A DNA stretch of 64,000 bases, taken from NCBI GenBank assembly GCA_030549335.1, contig JAUKPH010000022.1, forward strand, positions 3,100,001-3,164,000. Reading direction: 5' to 3'. Shown here piece by piece: positions 14,325 through 27,519 of the stretch. Within the stretch, counting starts at the first letter, position 1. Each line of letters begins with the position of its first letter. Under the pieces are notes generated by a model, which was not told the origin of the DNA, did no database searches, and saw only the letters and a list, made by a program, of their open reading frames with translations. Made by a program: the position numbers and the translations under genes. This DNA is from Pontederia crassipes (taxonomy: Eukaryota > Streptophyta > Magnoliopsida > Commelinales > Pontederiaceae).

Positions 14325-14640
14325 GAGCGGTCGTGACCGAGCAGACAAAATCATGTTAAAAGGCTTTTGGTCACGTCCATGTTTCTTCTATCATGGTCGT
14401 GACAGAGGCGTCACGACCGTTAATGAGAGTGACATGACACAGCCAAGCACGACCATGACACGTTTGGTCACGACCGTGAGCGAGAGCAAAAAGTTGAAAT
14501 TTGGCTAAGATTGGGAATGGCTGTGAAAAGGCTGAGCATGGGCATGACAACTTCGAAAATGACCGTACAAGGGTAGGCACGGTCGTGGCTGGGCTGGGCA
14601 CGATTGTGATAATGTTGGGCACAACCATGACATTTTTTGT
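14325..14640. repeat. GGTCrygACC palindrome cluster in B's 3' LTR
   Basis: Repeated CGGTCGTGACCG, GGTCACGACCGTGA, GCGTCACGACCGT and CACGGTCGTGG variants, many of them near-palindromes, about 555-870 bp after the TATA box at 13770. The core differs from both GGTCGACC and ACTCGGCCCGAGT. The region lies outside the homology with the partial 5' LTR, so its counterpart there cannot be compared. Confidence 0.75.
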
Positions 14641-15729
14641 CACAACTATGACGTTGGAAAATGCCTTGTATAATATATTGAATATATTTTCTAATGTGTA
14701 TAGGTTATATGGATGTGTATTATTTGTATATGACATGTAATACATGCTCAGCCATAATTAGGCTAAAAGATGAAAGATTGATGTGAATATTTGATGTATT
14801 GATGACTAATGAAGTATGAAATAGAAGAAAATGCCTCGGCACACATTATGTTAAAGAAGTAAATGTCATTCACCTTATGGTGATTAAGACTTCTCAGGTA
14901 ATAATGTCTGAAAGAGTGTTTGAGATTTCATATGGGCCATTGGCCTAGTTATGATATTGTCTTACGCCTTCAATTAAGTAAATATGAAAGAAGGGGTAAG
15001 AAGTAAATATCTTTCACCTCACGATGATTGAGACTTCTGTATGAAATAATGTCACCACCCAAAAGATGTTTGAGATTTTTCAGAAGTAAATTCCTTTCAC
15101 TTTATGGTGACTGAGACTTTTGGAGAAATAGTGCCATCACTCGAAAAATGTTTGGGATTTCTCAATGCCCTATTTACTAAGATAATGATGTAATCTTGTA
15201 CCGACTATTATGCAAAGATGAAGTATGTTATATGATGAACATAATGAAAGTAAGCAATGAATGTAAAGATGAGAAGTTAATGTCTTTCACCTAATGGCGA
15301 TTGAGATTTCTTGAGAAATAATTCCATCACCTAAGAGGTGTTTGGGATTTCTCAATGTAAAGATGAAAGGTATTACAGGATAAGGTAAGAAGATAAGTGA
15401 AGTTTAATTTCAAAATATTTTATAAAGTTAAGATGATGATGAAATAAAGTTCTGCACTTATGTATATACTTTAAAGGGACCTAAGCCCAAGAAGTTAAGT
15501 CCTGCATTTGTGTATGTTCTTTTCAAGAAACAATGTTCCTCATCATAAAGTGTATTTTTAAAAATGATTAGGAATAAAGTCTCTCACTATTATGATGTGT
15601 GTTATTAAGATATGACTTATGACATGGAATGAAAGTAAAGATGATCTTATGTGATGAAAATGATATTACAAGTATCACATAATAAAGAAAGAAAGCCGAA
15701 TGAAAAACTATTCAAAAGGTTATAAAGCA

Positions 15730-17720
15730 AACAACAACAACAACAACAACAAAGTCTTATCCCACTAGGTGGGGTCGGCTACATACGACGCCATTCCGCT
15801 CTATTAGTAACCAAACCTTTCGATATATTATTCACCAATAGATCTTGCTCTATTAGTTCGCCAAGTGTCCGCCTTGGCCTCCCTCTCCCTCTTTTAATCG
15901 GACTCCAGATTATTTGATCTACTCTTCTTACTGGCGCATCTAATGGTCTTCTCTGAACATGACCAAACCATCTCAAACGATTCTCTACCATTTTCTCACT
16001 AATAGGAGCCACTCCGACTCGTTCGCATATATAGTCATTCATAATCTTATCTAATCTTGTATGACCACACATCCATCTCAACATCCTCATTTCGGCTACC
16101 CCCACTTTACGTTCATGTTGTCCCTTCATAGCCCAACATTCACTACCATATAACACTGCCGATCTTATAACAGTACGATAGAATTTTCCTTTAACTTTAT
16201 TGGGTACTTTTCTATTACAAAGAACTCTAGTGGCTTTCCTCCACTTACACCAACCAGCTTGAATTCTATGATTAACATCGTCATTATCTCACCATCTTGT
16301 TTTACAATTGATCCTAAATATTTAAACTTTGTCACTTGAGGAATTATATCCTCCCCTAGCCTAACTTACAAATCATCTCTAAGTTGTTTATTTGTGAAAT
16401 TGCTATGCATATATTTTGTTTTATTCCTACTTAAACGAAAACCCTTTGACTCCAACGTATTTCTCCATATTTCCAATTTTGTATTAATCTCTTCTCTTGA
16501 TACTCTCCGCAAATAGCATGCACTTAGGTACCTCCTCTGTGATACTCTCGGTTATAGCATCGATAACTAAGTTAAATAGATACGGGCTTAAAGCTGATCC
16601 TTGATGTAGGCCAATTCCTATAGGAAATTCATTTGTCTCACCTCCGGGTGTTCTAACCCTAGTCAATGCCCCATCGTACATATCTTGTATTACCTTAATG
16701 TAGGCAACACTCACCCTCTTCTTTTGCAAGACTTTCCAAAGTACATTCCTTGGTACCCGATCATACGCCTTCTCTAAGTCAATGAAAGCCATATGTAAGT
16801 CTCTTCTCCTACTTCGATACTTCTCCATCATCCTCCTTAGTAAATAAATCGCCTCTGTAGTGGATCTTCCTAGCATGAACCCAAATTGTCTCTCAGAAAT
16901 ACTAGTCTCCATTCTCAATCTATGCTCAATTACTTTTTCCCATAATTTCATTGTGTGACTCATAAGTTTAATTCCTCTATAATTTGCACAATTCTGAATA
17001 TCCTCTTTATTTTTGTAAATAGGAACTAATGTACTTAATCTCCAATCATCAGGCATCTTTTTCGATCGTAAAATCTCATTAAATAGTTTACATAATCACA
17101 ACACACATTTTTCTCCTAAATATTTCCAAACTTCAATCGGTATACCATCCGGTCCAACGGCTTTACCATTCTTCATTTTCTTAAGAGCTTCGATAACCTC
17201 CGAGACTCTAATTCTACGATAAAATGACATATTAAGCTCACATTCGCTAACTGTCAAGTCCTCCAAATCACAATGGGAACCTTCACATCCATCATTAAAT
17301 AGCTTATAGAAATACTCTTCCCATCTGTTCTTAATATCTCCTTCAGTAACTAAAATCTTGCCAACTTCATTTTTTATGCATCTTACTTGATCCAAATCTC
17401 TCGACTCCTTCTCTTTATTCTTTGCAATCTTGTAAATCCTTTGTTCACCAGTCTTTGTCCCTAACTCCTTATAAAACCCCTCATATGCTTTAGCACGAGC
17501 ATCACTAACTGCCTTCTTAGCCTCCCTTTTTGTCAAACGATACTTTTCCCAATTGTCAGAACTATTGCCCAAGTGTATCGCCTTGAAACAATTCTTCTTA
17601 TTACGCACCTTTTCTTGGACCTCCTCATTCCACCACCAAGTCTTCTTATCTCGTGGTCCAAAACTTTTTTGATTCTCCTAAAATGGCTTTAGCAACCATT
17701 TCAACCTTTTTTGCAAATGG
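15730..17720 (-). mobile_element. RTE-type LINE, 5'-truncated, copy 1
   Basis: Minus-strand non-LTR retrotransposon. The 3' tail is (TTG)n, read as CAACAACAA at 15730-15752 on the plus strand. Reading 5' to 3' on the minus strand: a linker with WWWNEEV near 17620, the segment KNGKAVGPDGIPIEVWK (about 17130), YKNKEDIQNCANYRGIKLMS, DLEKAYDRVPR (about 16760), GLHQGSALSPYLFNL, and the C-terminal LRWFGHVQRRP domain. The endonuclease domain is absent (truncation), and the FADD catalytic turn near 16510 is lost through a small deletion with a frame change, so the copy is dead. It sits in B's 3' LTR. No clear target duplication was found. Confidence 0.85.
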
Positions 17721-18367
17721 TAGAGAAAATGTAAGTAAGGAAGCCTAAGAAAATGTAAGTAAAGTATGAAAGCTGCTAAGATACAAGTAAGGAATAAGGA
17801 GTTATATAAAAACTCCTAGGATACACATGACTATGAAAAATAAAATGAATATGTTATGTCATATATGTTATGAATGATATGAATGCATATTCCTATGCTA
17901 TGAAATTTGCAAATGATGACTTATGATGTAAGGTCATATAAGGATTATGATATAGTTCATGGCATACAAGTTATTATTATTATTATTATTGTTGTTGTTG
18001 TTGTTGTTGTTGCATGTAGTATGATGTGTAGGATATCATGACATGCATGACCTTTACATACTCTAATTGGAAAATCGTGCACTTTGCATCCATGCAAATA
18101 ATCATGATTAAGTGATGGATGGCAGCTCAAGCTCATGATAAAGTATTGCACATACTTAGAATTTAATAACTCTATGATTCTAGATGAACAATAAGACTAA
18201 TATGTAATGAGTGTTTTAAGCATTTAATGTCCTATGAAATAATAATTGCTATATAATGAATAGAAAGTTTTTGTTTATGATGATTTTTGCTAAAATGTTG
18301 AAGTCTTCCACTATTGATTGAATTTCCAAATGTCCAAAACTTTTAGGGTGAATTTTGGATCATTACA

Positions 18368-18471
18368 ACATTTGTCCACTCTCAAGTCAACGACTTCTTT
18401 CTCCTTCTCTCAATGGAAACCTCCCTTTGTGAAGTCCTCTCAGGCTCAGCAACCTGATATGAAATTGGTAT
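18368..18471. other. Short spacer between elements B and C
   Basis: 104 bp between B's CATTACA end and C's TGTAACGCC start. No gene or repeat is recognised in it. Confidence 0.4.
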
Positions 18472-20888
18472 TGTAACGCCTCACACTCAGAAAAAAAAGG
18501 GGGTGGGGGGGGGGAGAAGATGAGGAACAACCGAACCTTTCCTCTTCCTCTTCTCCAACTTCTCCCTTTCCTTTCCCCTCTTCAATGGCAGAACACGTTC
18601 AGAAATGGGGAGGGGAAGAGTCAACTACATCACTATAAAACTCCTTTCCCCCACCCTTTCTCACATTTTCCTATCGTCTCTCTCTCTCTCCTGCTCTTTG
18701 TTCTCCATCCGACAACTTGCACACAAGCAGCAGAGGCAGACAAAGGCACTCCGGCAACGATTTTCAGTGCGGACGACAAAGAGCAGCGGCCAGCAACTTG
18801 AGCACGAATCACCACACGGATGAACCACCGAATCGTAGGTTAAGAGGTGTGATTTCGGGATCTATTTCATAGATTATGTCTCTGGACGAATCATGCATGG
18901 TTATGGCCGAACCAGTAATAGGAATCATGACTCGAAATAGGAGACATAGTTGATAACTCTGAAATGCTTGATCTTTCATTTCTGTGAACTATTCGAAACT
19001 ATTTACGTAGATGTCGAACTCGCCTAGATCAATTGCATGTGTAGACTTGCTTTCTTATAATATAGATTATCATATAATACTTTAGTTATGCTCACAAACC
19101 CATAAAATTGATGCATGGTTGCTTTGATTGTTGAAAAGAATGAGATGATCGAAAATCGTAAACTTGCGTAGTTTTCTGCGAATAAAGAACCCGGCCTGGG
19201 TTGCCCATAACTCGGATCGGATCAAGCCAACTCGGATCGAGTTCTTCCCAGCTTGGCCCGGATCCGCCATTGATGCTTGACTCGAGCTTGGATCTCACTA
19301 GTGACCCGACCCGGGTTTTGGCTGACCCGACCTGGGTACCAATCGGAGAAGACGATCGGGTGGATCGACTTTTCCGACCCGATCGCGCACTCAACTTGGC
19401 CCGGGTGTAATCCCAACTCGGCCCAAGTTTTGACTCGGATTTTTCGAGACTGATTCCATCAGAAGCTCGGCCCGGTTTCACCTGTACTCGGCCCGAGTTC
19501 TAACCAACAGAACGTAAACTCTATGATCTACGAACCCGTATTTACCGAATTGATATCTGATCTTTTTAGAAAGTTAATTGTGCTCAACAGAACCATATTT
19601 ACCTCTTATTGAGTTGAATGGAGAGAATGAAATACCAAACTTGATTATGATATTATTGAAATGATAAATGTCTGTCCGCTCCCTCGATGGACGACCACTG
19701 AAAAGGACTATGACGGACGACCGTTTGGCTCCCAGGCATCCGGTACGCGGACAGAGGAATTCGATCTTAATCAAACCCTCTGATTTTAAGTTTCTGTCCA
19801 CTTGATTTGTTAAAGAAAGGAAAGAGCTCAAAGATGATTCGGAGCTTTGCTCCATATGGCCTTGACCAATCTACAGATTAGAAGATGGGTCCACATGATT
19901 CGGAGCTATGCTCCCTACCACCTTGATTGATCTATGGATTGAAAGAAAGGTCCATCTTGATGAGGGAAGTTAGACGAGCCCTAAGCAAGGCACTTTCTCA
20001 CGGATTACCATTTGTCCTATCTAGATGGGAGTTCTCTCATTTATGGATGTTTCCTCTTGGCACGAGATCATCCCAGCTCGACGGGACTGGCCGTGGAACT
20101 GATCACCCATTGGCCCATGATAGTTTAGATAGTAGCACTACGAGTGCAGGCAATGGTATTTCCCTAAAAGAATGAAGAGCTCTTCCAATGGAATGAAATG
20201 GAATGGAATGGAAATGAAATAAAAGAAAGGAAATGAAATGAAAGGAAAGGAAAAGAAAAGAAAAGAAACAATGGAAACAGAGACATGAACCATATTATGC
20301 TCTCTACCATATGACTCACTTTTACATCCCATTTTATTATGCTTATTCTGACAAAACTGATTTATGATTTATACGAACTCACACTTAGCTTTATGCTAAC
20401 GATTGAGCTTGTTCCTCTGTGTGATCCCCACAGGTACATGATGGTTGCTCATGACGTGATGGTGTGTGCGCGGCGATCTCGCTCTAGGTGGCACATGCAT
20501 ATGGTTATGGTCATGTCTAGTATGGGTCGTGTGTTTATCCGTTATATTAAGTGATATATCTACTTGGATGGATCTTATCATGTTATTGTCGACCGTCGTC
20601 GTTTTTATGTTTGGTACTCATACTTTCATCCTTACTGCTTCAGACATGAGACTATGGGATGTTATCTTTTGCTTCCGCACTACGTTCCTTATTGAGATAG
20701 TTTGACGTATTTTAACCCTTTTTGCTTCCGCATTCTTTTATATTGCCGTATTATTTTATTTGACAAGTCTTCCGCTTACGTGTCACTTTCCTTGACCATT
20801 TGTGTAAACAAAAGAGTCAAAACACAGACAAGAATAGGGTCACGAGAGGAGATCGCGCCACGTAGCAGATTGAATTTCGGGGTGTACA
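18472..20888 (+). repeat. Element C 5' LTR
   Basis: 2417 bp, TGTAACGCC...GTGTACA. The TATA box TATAAAA at 18634 follows a CT-rich stretch. Palindrome cluster at 19190-19500. Near the 3' end it carries the AAGTCTTCCGCTTACG box shared with other LTRs here. Short open frames inside (for example 19092-19481 and 19927-20175) have no recognisable domain and lie in non-coding LTR sequence. Confidence 0.85.
19190..19500. repeat. ACTCGGsCCGAGT palindrome cluster in C's 5' LTR
   Basis: Variants such as CCCGGCCTGGGTT, ACTCGGATCGAGTT and ACTCGGCCCGAGTT, about 560-870 bp after the TATA box. The 3' LTR keeps only a short part of it (about 31207-31257), so the cluster is size-variable between LTRs of one element. 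Confidence 0.75.
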
Positions 20889-20892
20889 TTAA

Positions 20893-20905
20893 TGGCATCA
20901 GAGCC
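20893..20905 (+). other. Primer-binding site of element C
   Basis: TGGCATCAGAGCC four bases after the LTR end, one difference from the initiator-Met tRNA complement TGGTATCAGAGCC. It marks minus-strand priming and confirms plus orientation. Confidence 0.8.
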
Positions 20906-21070
20906 TAATGTTAGAACTCTCTTGACGTCCTAGAAATAGAGTTAAGTCATAGTATGGTCCATATGCACCCACCAAAGCTATCGCCACACCCAGACGTCGT
21001 AGAGCAAAGTAAGAATCTTTATGCTTTTAAAGTTTTATTTGTTTATTGAAATGAAATTATTATGTTCATA

Positions 21071-22215
21071 GATGGCTCCTACGACATGTTCAGCTGCCCG
21101 ACGTGGCAGAGGCCGTGGACACAGACATGAAGGTGACCATGTTGCGGTTACCCCGAATATTGCTATGGATGGACTTGACTCTGCTACGGGGAGTCAAGTT
21201 GGGGAGGACGTGTAGCAAGAGCTTCCTCTAGTGCAACCACAGGAACTCCAGCCGCCCTCGACGCAACCGACGTACTCGGTACCTATGTACCAGATGTCGT
21301 TCCCTCCTTCGACATTTCAGATGGTTCCTCCTCCCGATACGATTCAAGAATTTCTAAAACTGCACCCGCCCTACTTCAGGGGGGTGGTAAATTATGATAA
21401 AGTAGTCCAATGGCTTACTAAGATGGAGCAATTGTTCGACTCTGATTGATGCGGCGAAGATAGCAAGGTTCGCTACGTTACTCATATGCTTACCGGTCGG
21501 GCCAGTGACTGGTGGGAAACAGCACGGGAAACCACTTTCCCAAACCAGACGATTATTCATTGGACAAGTTTCAAGGAACTCTTCGAAGCTCAATACGCTC
21601 CATCCTATCAAAGGAAGGAAAAGATGAAGGAGTTCAAGGATCTACGTCAAGGCAACATGACAGTGTCGGAATATCATGCATGTTTTATTTAATTGGAACG
21701 TTATTGCAAAAGCCGCTTGGAGGAGGCTGATCACGCCGAGCAGTTCCTTGATGGCCTCCATCATACCATTCGAGAGAGAGTCTCCTATGGGGCAGAGATT
21801 GACTTGCATGGAGCAGTTCGAATGACATACAGGATCGAACGGGAAATCGAAATGCGGCGTGAAGAATTGAAGAAAGAGTCAACACAAGCTACGGAGTCAT
21901 CGAAGTCGAGTTGGGAGGATCGTCGCCCAAATCGCAAGGACGCACGTCGCGACTATCACTGCCACCCCTATCAAAGGCCACGACGTGACACTCCACGCCA
22001 GCCAGCACCTCGCCAGGCTCAGCCACGACCTCAGTGACAAGCACCTGCACCGTAGCCTCCACGATAGCCACCGACACCTCAACAACAGGGCATACCCAAT
22101 TGTACTTTCTACCTAAGGCCCCATTCTGGAGAGTGTCATTGGAAGAACGATACCTGCATCGGATGTGGCAAGACGGGACATTTCGTCCGGGATTGCCCCA
22201 CAAGGAATCATCGAG
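21071..22215 (+). mobile_element. gag region of element C
   Basis: Begins with an ATG-led basic stretch (MAPTTCSAARRGRGRGH, from 21071), continues with a Pro/Gln-rich part and the gag core (LKLHPPYFRG, ASDWWETA, FKELFEAQY, EQFLDGLHHTIRERV). It ends with a zinc-knuckle segment of the CIGCGKTGHFVRDCP kind near 22155-22200. In Ty3/Gypsy elements gag forms the particle and the knuckle binds RNA. The region is broken and not readable as one frame. Confidence 0.8.
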
Positions 22216-22259
22216 GCGCGGAGGAGTACCAGGACGTCTCTACACCGCTCAAGCAGATG

Positions 22260-22640
22260 CAACTTCACAGGATAATGACGTTATCCGAGGTACTCTCTCT
22301 ATCGCAGGATTGCCTATGCTTGTGCTTTTCGATTCGGGTGCTTCACACTCTTTTATCTTCGAGGCATGTGCCTCCTCCCTTAATATACCTATAACGGGGA
22401 AGGAACATAGAATGAACGTAAAGACACCAATGGGGATCCTTCACATAGCAAGGTATCTTCTAGAGGTACCGGTTGAGGTGGATGGGAAGAACTTCTCTGT
22501 TGATTTGATTGTAATCCCCATGGTGGACTACGATGTCATCCTAGGTATGGACTGGCTGTCGTACCATGATGCATTAGTCATTTGTAAGCAAAAGAAAGTT
22601 TCCATCAACCATGGCGAAAAGAAAATGGTGATCAGGGGAA
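22260..22640 (+). mobile_element. Aspartic protease region of element C
   Basis: Retropepsin-like domain in the order typical of Ty3/Gypsy: a strand leading to the catalytic LFDSGASHSFIF (about 22327-22362), then VILGMDWLSYHDALV near 22535-22580. The protease processes the gag-pol polyprotein in the family. It lies directly upstream of the RT region. Confidence 0.85.
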
Positions 22641-22829
22641 CATCGAAGCCGGACAGTGGAACCATCTTGTCAGCCATGAAGGCGCACAAACTACTACAGA
22701 AGGGTTGTAGAGGATACCTGGCTAGCGTAACCGTAGCCGATGCATCGACACCAGCTCTACAACAAGTCGACGTGGTTCGAGATTTTCTAGATGTCTTTCC
22801 AGACCAGATTGTCGCCGTTGAGGGAGATC

Positions 22830-23919
22830 AAATTTAATTAGAATTGACGTGGCACCAGGGATGACACCGATCTCCAAGGCTCCTTACCGAATGGCCCCGG
22901 CAGAAATGCTAGAACTGAAGAAACAGATACAGGAGTTACTCGACAAGGGTTTCATCCGACCTAGCGACTCCCCTTGAGGTGCTCCAATTTTGTTTGTAAA
23001 GAAGAAGGACGGATCACTACGACTTTGCATCGACTATCGGATGCTGAATAAAGTAATGATTAAGAAAAGTACCCGTTGGTCAGGATTGACGACTTGTTCG
23101 ACTCTTCCGTATTTTCAAAGATTGACTTGAGAAGCGCCTATCACTAGCTGAGAGTTGCAGAGGAAGATGTGCCCAAGACTGCTTTCTGATCGCGGTATGG
23201 CCACTATGAGTTTACAGTCATGCCCTTCGGACTGACGAATGCCCCTACAGTATTCATGGATCTAATGAACCGGGTATTTAAGCAACACTTAGATCAATTC
23301 ATGATCGTTTTTGTCGATGACATTTTGTTCTACTCCCCTAGCCCGAAGCAGCACCGGGAGCATCTACGGAGCATCTACGGATCATCTTGGAAACTTTGCG
23401 ACAACATCGACTCTTCGTAAAGTTCTCCAAGTGCGAGTTTTGGATGGAATAAATGATGTTCTTGGGGCACATCGTGTCCAAACGAGGTATAGCAGTGGAC
23501 CCAGCAAAGGTCGAGGTAGTGGCCAATTGGATCAGACCAAAGAACGTGACAGAGATCTGTAGTTTCCTCGGTCTAGCGAGCTACTACCGGTGCTTCATTC
23601 AGGATTTCACAAAGGTTGCGGCCCCGCTCACTCACCTGACTAAGAAGAATGAGAAGTTCGTTTGGATGGATAAGTGTGAGACCAGATTCCAGGAATTGAA
23701 GAACAGGCTAACCTCTGCTCCGATTATTACTCTTCCATCGGGGAGCGGAGGGTACACCATCTACAGTGATGCTTGTGGTAACGGCCTCGGATGTGTCCTG
23801 ATGCAGCACGGAAAAGTAGTCGCCTATGCCTCGAGACAACTGAAGAAACACGATGTGAACTATCTAACACACGATTTGGAGTTAGCGGCGATTGTGTTCG
23901 TGCTGAAGACATGGAGGCA
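22830..23919 (+). mobile_element. Reverse transcriptase and RNase H (first part) of element C
   Basis: RT signatures in order: [13 protein letters not shown] (about 22883-22921), [20 protein letters not shown] (about 22990-23050), [18 protein letters not shown] (about 23220-23273) and [11 protein letters not shown] (about 23310-23342). The thumb/connection segment [19 protein letters not shown] follows, then RNase H with [20 protein letters not shown]. RNase H is interrupted by D1 at 23920 and resumes at 26373. The region is broken. Confidence 0.85.
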
Positions 23920-26372
23920 TGATAGTGATATTAAGGGGTGTAGTGATAACTTGCTGATTTTGGGGTCAAATTTTAGTTTTTTCAATTTTTGATTTAACTC
24001 CCTAATTCACTCTCTACTGCAAGTATACAGGTCAATTGTAGTCTACCCAAATGTCGTATCCTCAGTGATTTGAAGCCAAAGACTCCCTAAAAACAATTTA
24101 GACTAGTCCTACTTAAAGTGATAAAAACAGGAAAATAAGGGAAGTAAAAATAGATTTTTAATTTTGACAAAAAGGATAATTATTTTTGGATTTTTGAAAA
24201 GTTATCTAAACTGAATTATAAATGCTAAACTAGAGGCTAAAAGGGTTTAACTATCAATAAGGAAGGTTCTCCTAGGAGTTGAGGTTCATCTAATTTAATT
24301 ATGCATGTAATGGAACAAGTTATCAATTTTTTAGTCAAATCTGATTCAACCTTAAATATGACTGCTCTCACAGCTCAATTGGTTCAAAACTAATCAATAT
24401 ATTATCATATAATTGTTAGCCAAGTTGAATTAGAAAAGGATCCCCACTTAAAATCAAGTTATCATTAAGCTCAACTCAAGTTCTTTACTGATTTTTGACA
24501 ATTTAGTGAAATATGAAGTGATAACTATTAAATGCAATCATAAAATAAGGAAATCACTCCAATTAGCTAGGTAGGGATGAAATCAATCCAATAATAGTGC
24601 TTGTGCTTCTTAGTTTATCTCTAAACAACAAGTGGATTTAAAAATCAGTCCCTCGACTGCAAATAAAACTAAAATCTATACTAACACTGATTAATTGGAA
24701 ACAATAGGCATATAATCACAGGTTGGAAATTCAGCAATTGTCATTGCCCCTTGGTTCATTTCTGAACATCAAGGAAGCCATAAGACCACCTCTCAGTGGT
24801 AGGTTAAAGCAGGGTTTTACAATGGCAATCAGATTTCCACTAAGATCAGAAAATAGATATATGAAATAACCAATTCAAGGACTGAATTCAGCAGCAATTA
24901 CATATTAGAATCCTAAAAAAAATGTCAAGGTATCTTAATTCATTTCTGAACAAAGATTAGATCAAATGACAACTTCTCAGTTGTAAATATAAATATGATC
25001 TTTCAATGACAAGAGCAGATTCATAACAAATAGATTTCAGAAATTAGAATTGATATCAAAACCAGATTTAGTGCAAGAAATCAGACTTGTCTTTAATCCA
25101 TCCACAATCAATCTAGACTACTACCCTATCATAGGAGACATAGGATTTAGCTCCTCATAATTACAAAGTTAGATACATCATAAAATGAAAAACAGAAGCA
25201 AATCATCCTAGATTGAGGAGTTGTCGACAGGAATTGCAGTAGCAGCCTTGAGCTCCAAACCCTTGCTTCGTTCCTGCCCAAAACCCTGCAATGGCCTCCC
25301 CCCTCTTTCCTCTAGAATTTTTAGCTTATATATGTGTCATGTGCACCCTTTGATCCCCATCAGAATGTTCTATTCTCTAATTTCAGCCATCTGTCCAATG
25401 GTCCTGAAGATTCCAGCTGACTGCAGTAGCTTTTGGACAGCAAAACAGTGGTCCCCTCCACCTTTTCCAGCTTTTTGCAACTTTGTTTTCCCTGCTAGAA
25501 GAGATAGAACACCAAACATCAAAATTCTTGAATAGGATTTTAACAGATAAGGATTAAGACAATGATAAATATCAGCTCAAATAGCAAATAAGATTTGGTG
25601 TTGTGCAGGAATGAAAACCAAAATCAGAAATGATAACTTATAAGACCCGGAATGATAACTTGCACCATATCATGAAAGTTGTCCAATTATGGGTGGTTCA
25701 AAGCATTGAAGGAATCAAAGGGATTATGGTGATAGATGAACGAGGTCAGAAATCAAATGTGGATAAGATTTCATAGGGATGATAACTTGGGTGCCAAAAA
25801 TGATAACTTGATGCCATAAAAATGATAACTTGTGATAAGTTTATTTGTGGTTATCCAAATGTGATCAAATCAGAGCAGCAAGGAGTTAGGACAATAATAT
25901 AATGATTCCCTAATGTTTTCATGCAGAATTGATAGCCTTGCATGTCGAAATGACAGTTTTGCCCTAAAATGATAACTTGACACTAAAAAACGATAACCTA
26001 TGAAATGGAGTGATAACTTTGCACAAGTTGAAATATGATCATCCAAATATGAATAATTCATGATGGCAGGGGATTTAGGGCAAAATAATCACTAGAAATT
26101 AGCCCAATTAAAATAATGATAACTTTGCACATTGAAATGATAACTTGCCCTAAAAATGATAACTTGGCATAGAATTAAGAATTTTATGGATTTTAGCATT
26201 TCAGAACCTCTATGCACATGGAATTAAGTATAAAATAAGAAAGATCAACTAGTTATCACAATCCATGCATTCCAATCACATTTGGCCAAAAGTTAGGCAA
26301 AATAGGGGCTCGATATGGGTGAAATGCATCTAAAATGGGATAAAAAAACATATTGTGATCAGCTAGTGATCA
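23920..26372 (-). mobile_element. D-family solo LTR, copy D1
   Basis: 2453 bp, plus-strand ends TGATAGTGATATT...AGTGATCA (TG...CA), with 5-bp duplications AGGCA at 23915-23919 and 26373-26377. No coding domain and no terminal direct repeat, hence a solo LTR. The minus strand has a TATA box (25331-25324, TATATAAG) and a GA-rich leader, so its orientation is minus. Upstream of that TATA lie at least ten AAGTTATCA motifs (25630-26170). Downstream are three roughly 180-bp modules (24580-25000) and the box GCAAGTATACAGGTCAATTG near its plus-strand start. The retroelement superfamily is not determined. Confidence 0.85.
25630..26170 (-). repeat. AAGTTATCA motif array in D1
   Basis: At least ten GATAACTT/AAGTTATC octamers (plus-strand form AATGATAACTTG) in about 540 bp, irregularly spaced and upstream of the minus-strand TATA at 25331. 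D2 holds an equivalent array at 29955-30475. The motif recurs at unequal spacing with unrelated spacers, unlike a simple tandem repeat. Confidence 0.8.
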
Positions 26373-26545
26373 AGGCACTACCTATACGGTGAAGAGTTTC
26401 AGGTGTTTACCGACCACAAGAGCCTGAAATACCTCTTCACCCAGAAGGATCTCAACATGCGGCAAAGACGATGGATGGAGTTCCTCAAGGACTACGAGTT
26501 CGTGATCAACTATCATCCCGGTAAGCGAACTCGGTAGCCGACGCT
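26373..26545 (+). mobile_element. RNase H, second part, of element C
   Basis: Resumes exactly after the D1 target duplication with [19 protein letters not shown] and then [14 protein letters not shown], the C-terminal half of a Gypsy RNase H domain. The sequence that follows (26546-26850) is poorly preserved. Confidence 0.8.
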
Positions 26546-26849
26546 CTTAGTCAAAAATGGGAAGTTTCACTGGCGTTTCTCCAGTTACCAAAGTACAAAA
26601 TGATCGAGGAACTCAACCACTGGAATCCACGAGCTGCATGACACAAAGCGATTTTGATGATGCACCAACTGCAACCTAGCCTCATCAGAAGAATCGTCAT
26701 TGCATAGATGGGCTGACGCCGAATATACCAAGATGTCCAAGAGATGTCAAAGCGAACTAGAAGACTTTAAAGTCGACAACGATGGAGGAATCAGATATCA
26801 GTGGATGTCATCCGGAAGAGGATGAAAGCCGCACAGTCACGACAGAAGA

Positions 26850-27260
26850 TCTACACCGACAAGAAGTGATAAGAACAAAATTTCAAGGCCGGAGACCAAG
26901 TACTATTGAAAGTATCTCCGATGAAAGGAGTTATGAGATTCAGCAAATGAGAGAAACTCAGTCCTCGATTTGTTGGTCCCTTCGAGGTTCTCGAGTTGGT
27001 AGGTGATGCAGCTTGCAGATTGGCCCTACCACCTTCCTACGGAAGAGTTCATAACATCTTTCATGTATCCATGCTCCGGAAGTACAAGCACGACGACGCC
27101 AGCGTCACGAGAATCGAAAAACCAAACCTGAAAGAGGACCTGACCTATGCAGAGTACCCAACGAAGATATTGGATCGTAAGGTTCAGCATCAGAAGGACA
27201 AGGAGGTTCGGCTAGTCAAGGTCGCATGAAAGTATCACTACGGAAAAGATACGACATGAG
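26850..27260 (+). mobile_element. Integrase C-terminal / chromodomain-like region of element C
   Basis: Shows KAGDQVLLKVSPMKGVMRF, LSPRFVGPFEVLE, ACRLALPPSYGRVHNIFHVS and the chromodomain-like [19 protein letters not shown], then a stretch reading ELESEMRKEFPHLF just before the 3' LTR. In Tekay/Del chromoviruses this tail follows integrase and is thought to steer insertion into heterochromatin. The region is broken. Confidence 0.8.
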
Positions 27261-27519
27261 AACTCGAGTCCGAGATGCGCAAAGAGTTTCCGCACCTATT
27301 CGGTAAGCTCTATTCCTTATATGATTCGGGAACGAATCCTTTTTCTATGGGTATTATAAAAAAGGGGGGGGCAAGAAGAAGAGGAACAGCCGAACCTTTC
27401 CTCTTCCTCTTCTCCACCTCCTCCCTTTCCTCTCCCCTCTTCAATGGCAAAACACGTTCATAAATGGGGGAGGGGAAGAGTCAACTACATCACTAAAAAC
27501 TCCTTTCCCCCACCCTTTC

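Larger units (their letters stand above)
13705..18367 (+). repeat. Element B 3' LTR, interrupted by an RTE LINE
   Basis: Starts TGTAACAAACCCC after a purine run and ends CATTACA. TATA box TATAAAAAG at 13770; palindrome cluster 14325-14640; four diverged modules in 14866-15370 matching those in the 5' LTR; short ATT/GTT microsatellite at 17970-18012. Removing the LINE (15730-17720) leaves an LTR of about 2.7 kb. Confidence 0.75.

Noticed and set aside
23920-26372. D1 as a DNA transposon, because its ends begin TGAT on both strands
   Set aside because: The inverted match is only four to five bases, the ends are TG...CA, the duplication is 5 bp and an internal TATA with leader is present, all fitting a solo LTR better.
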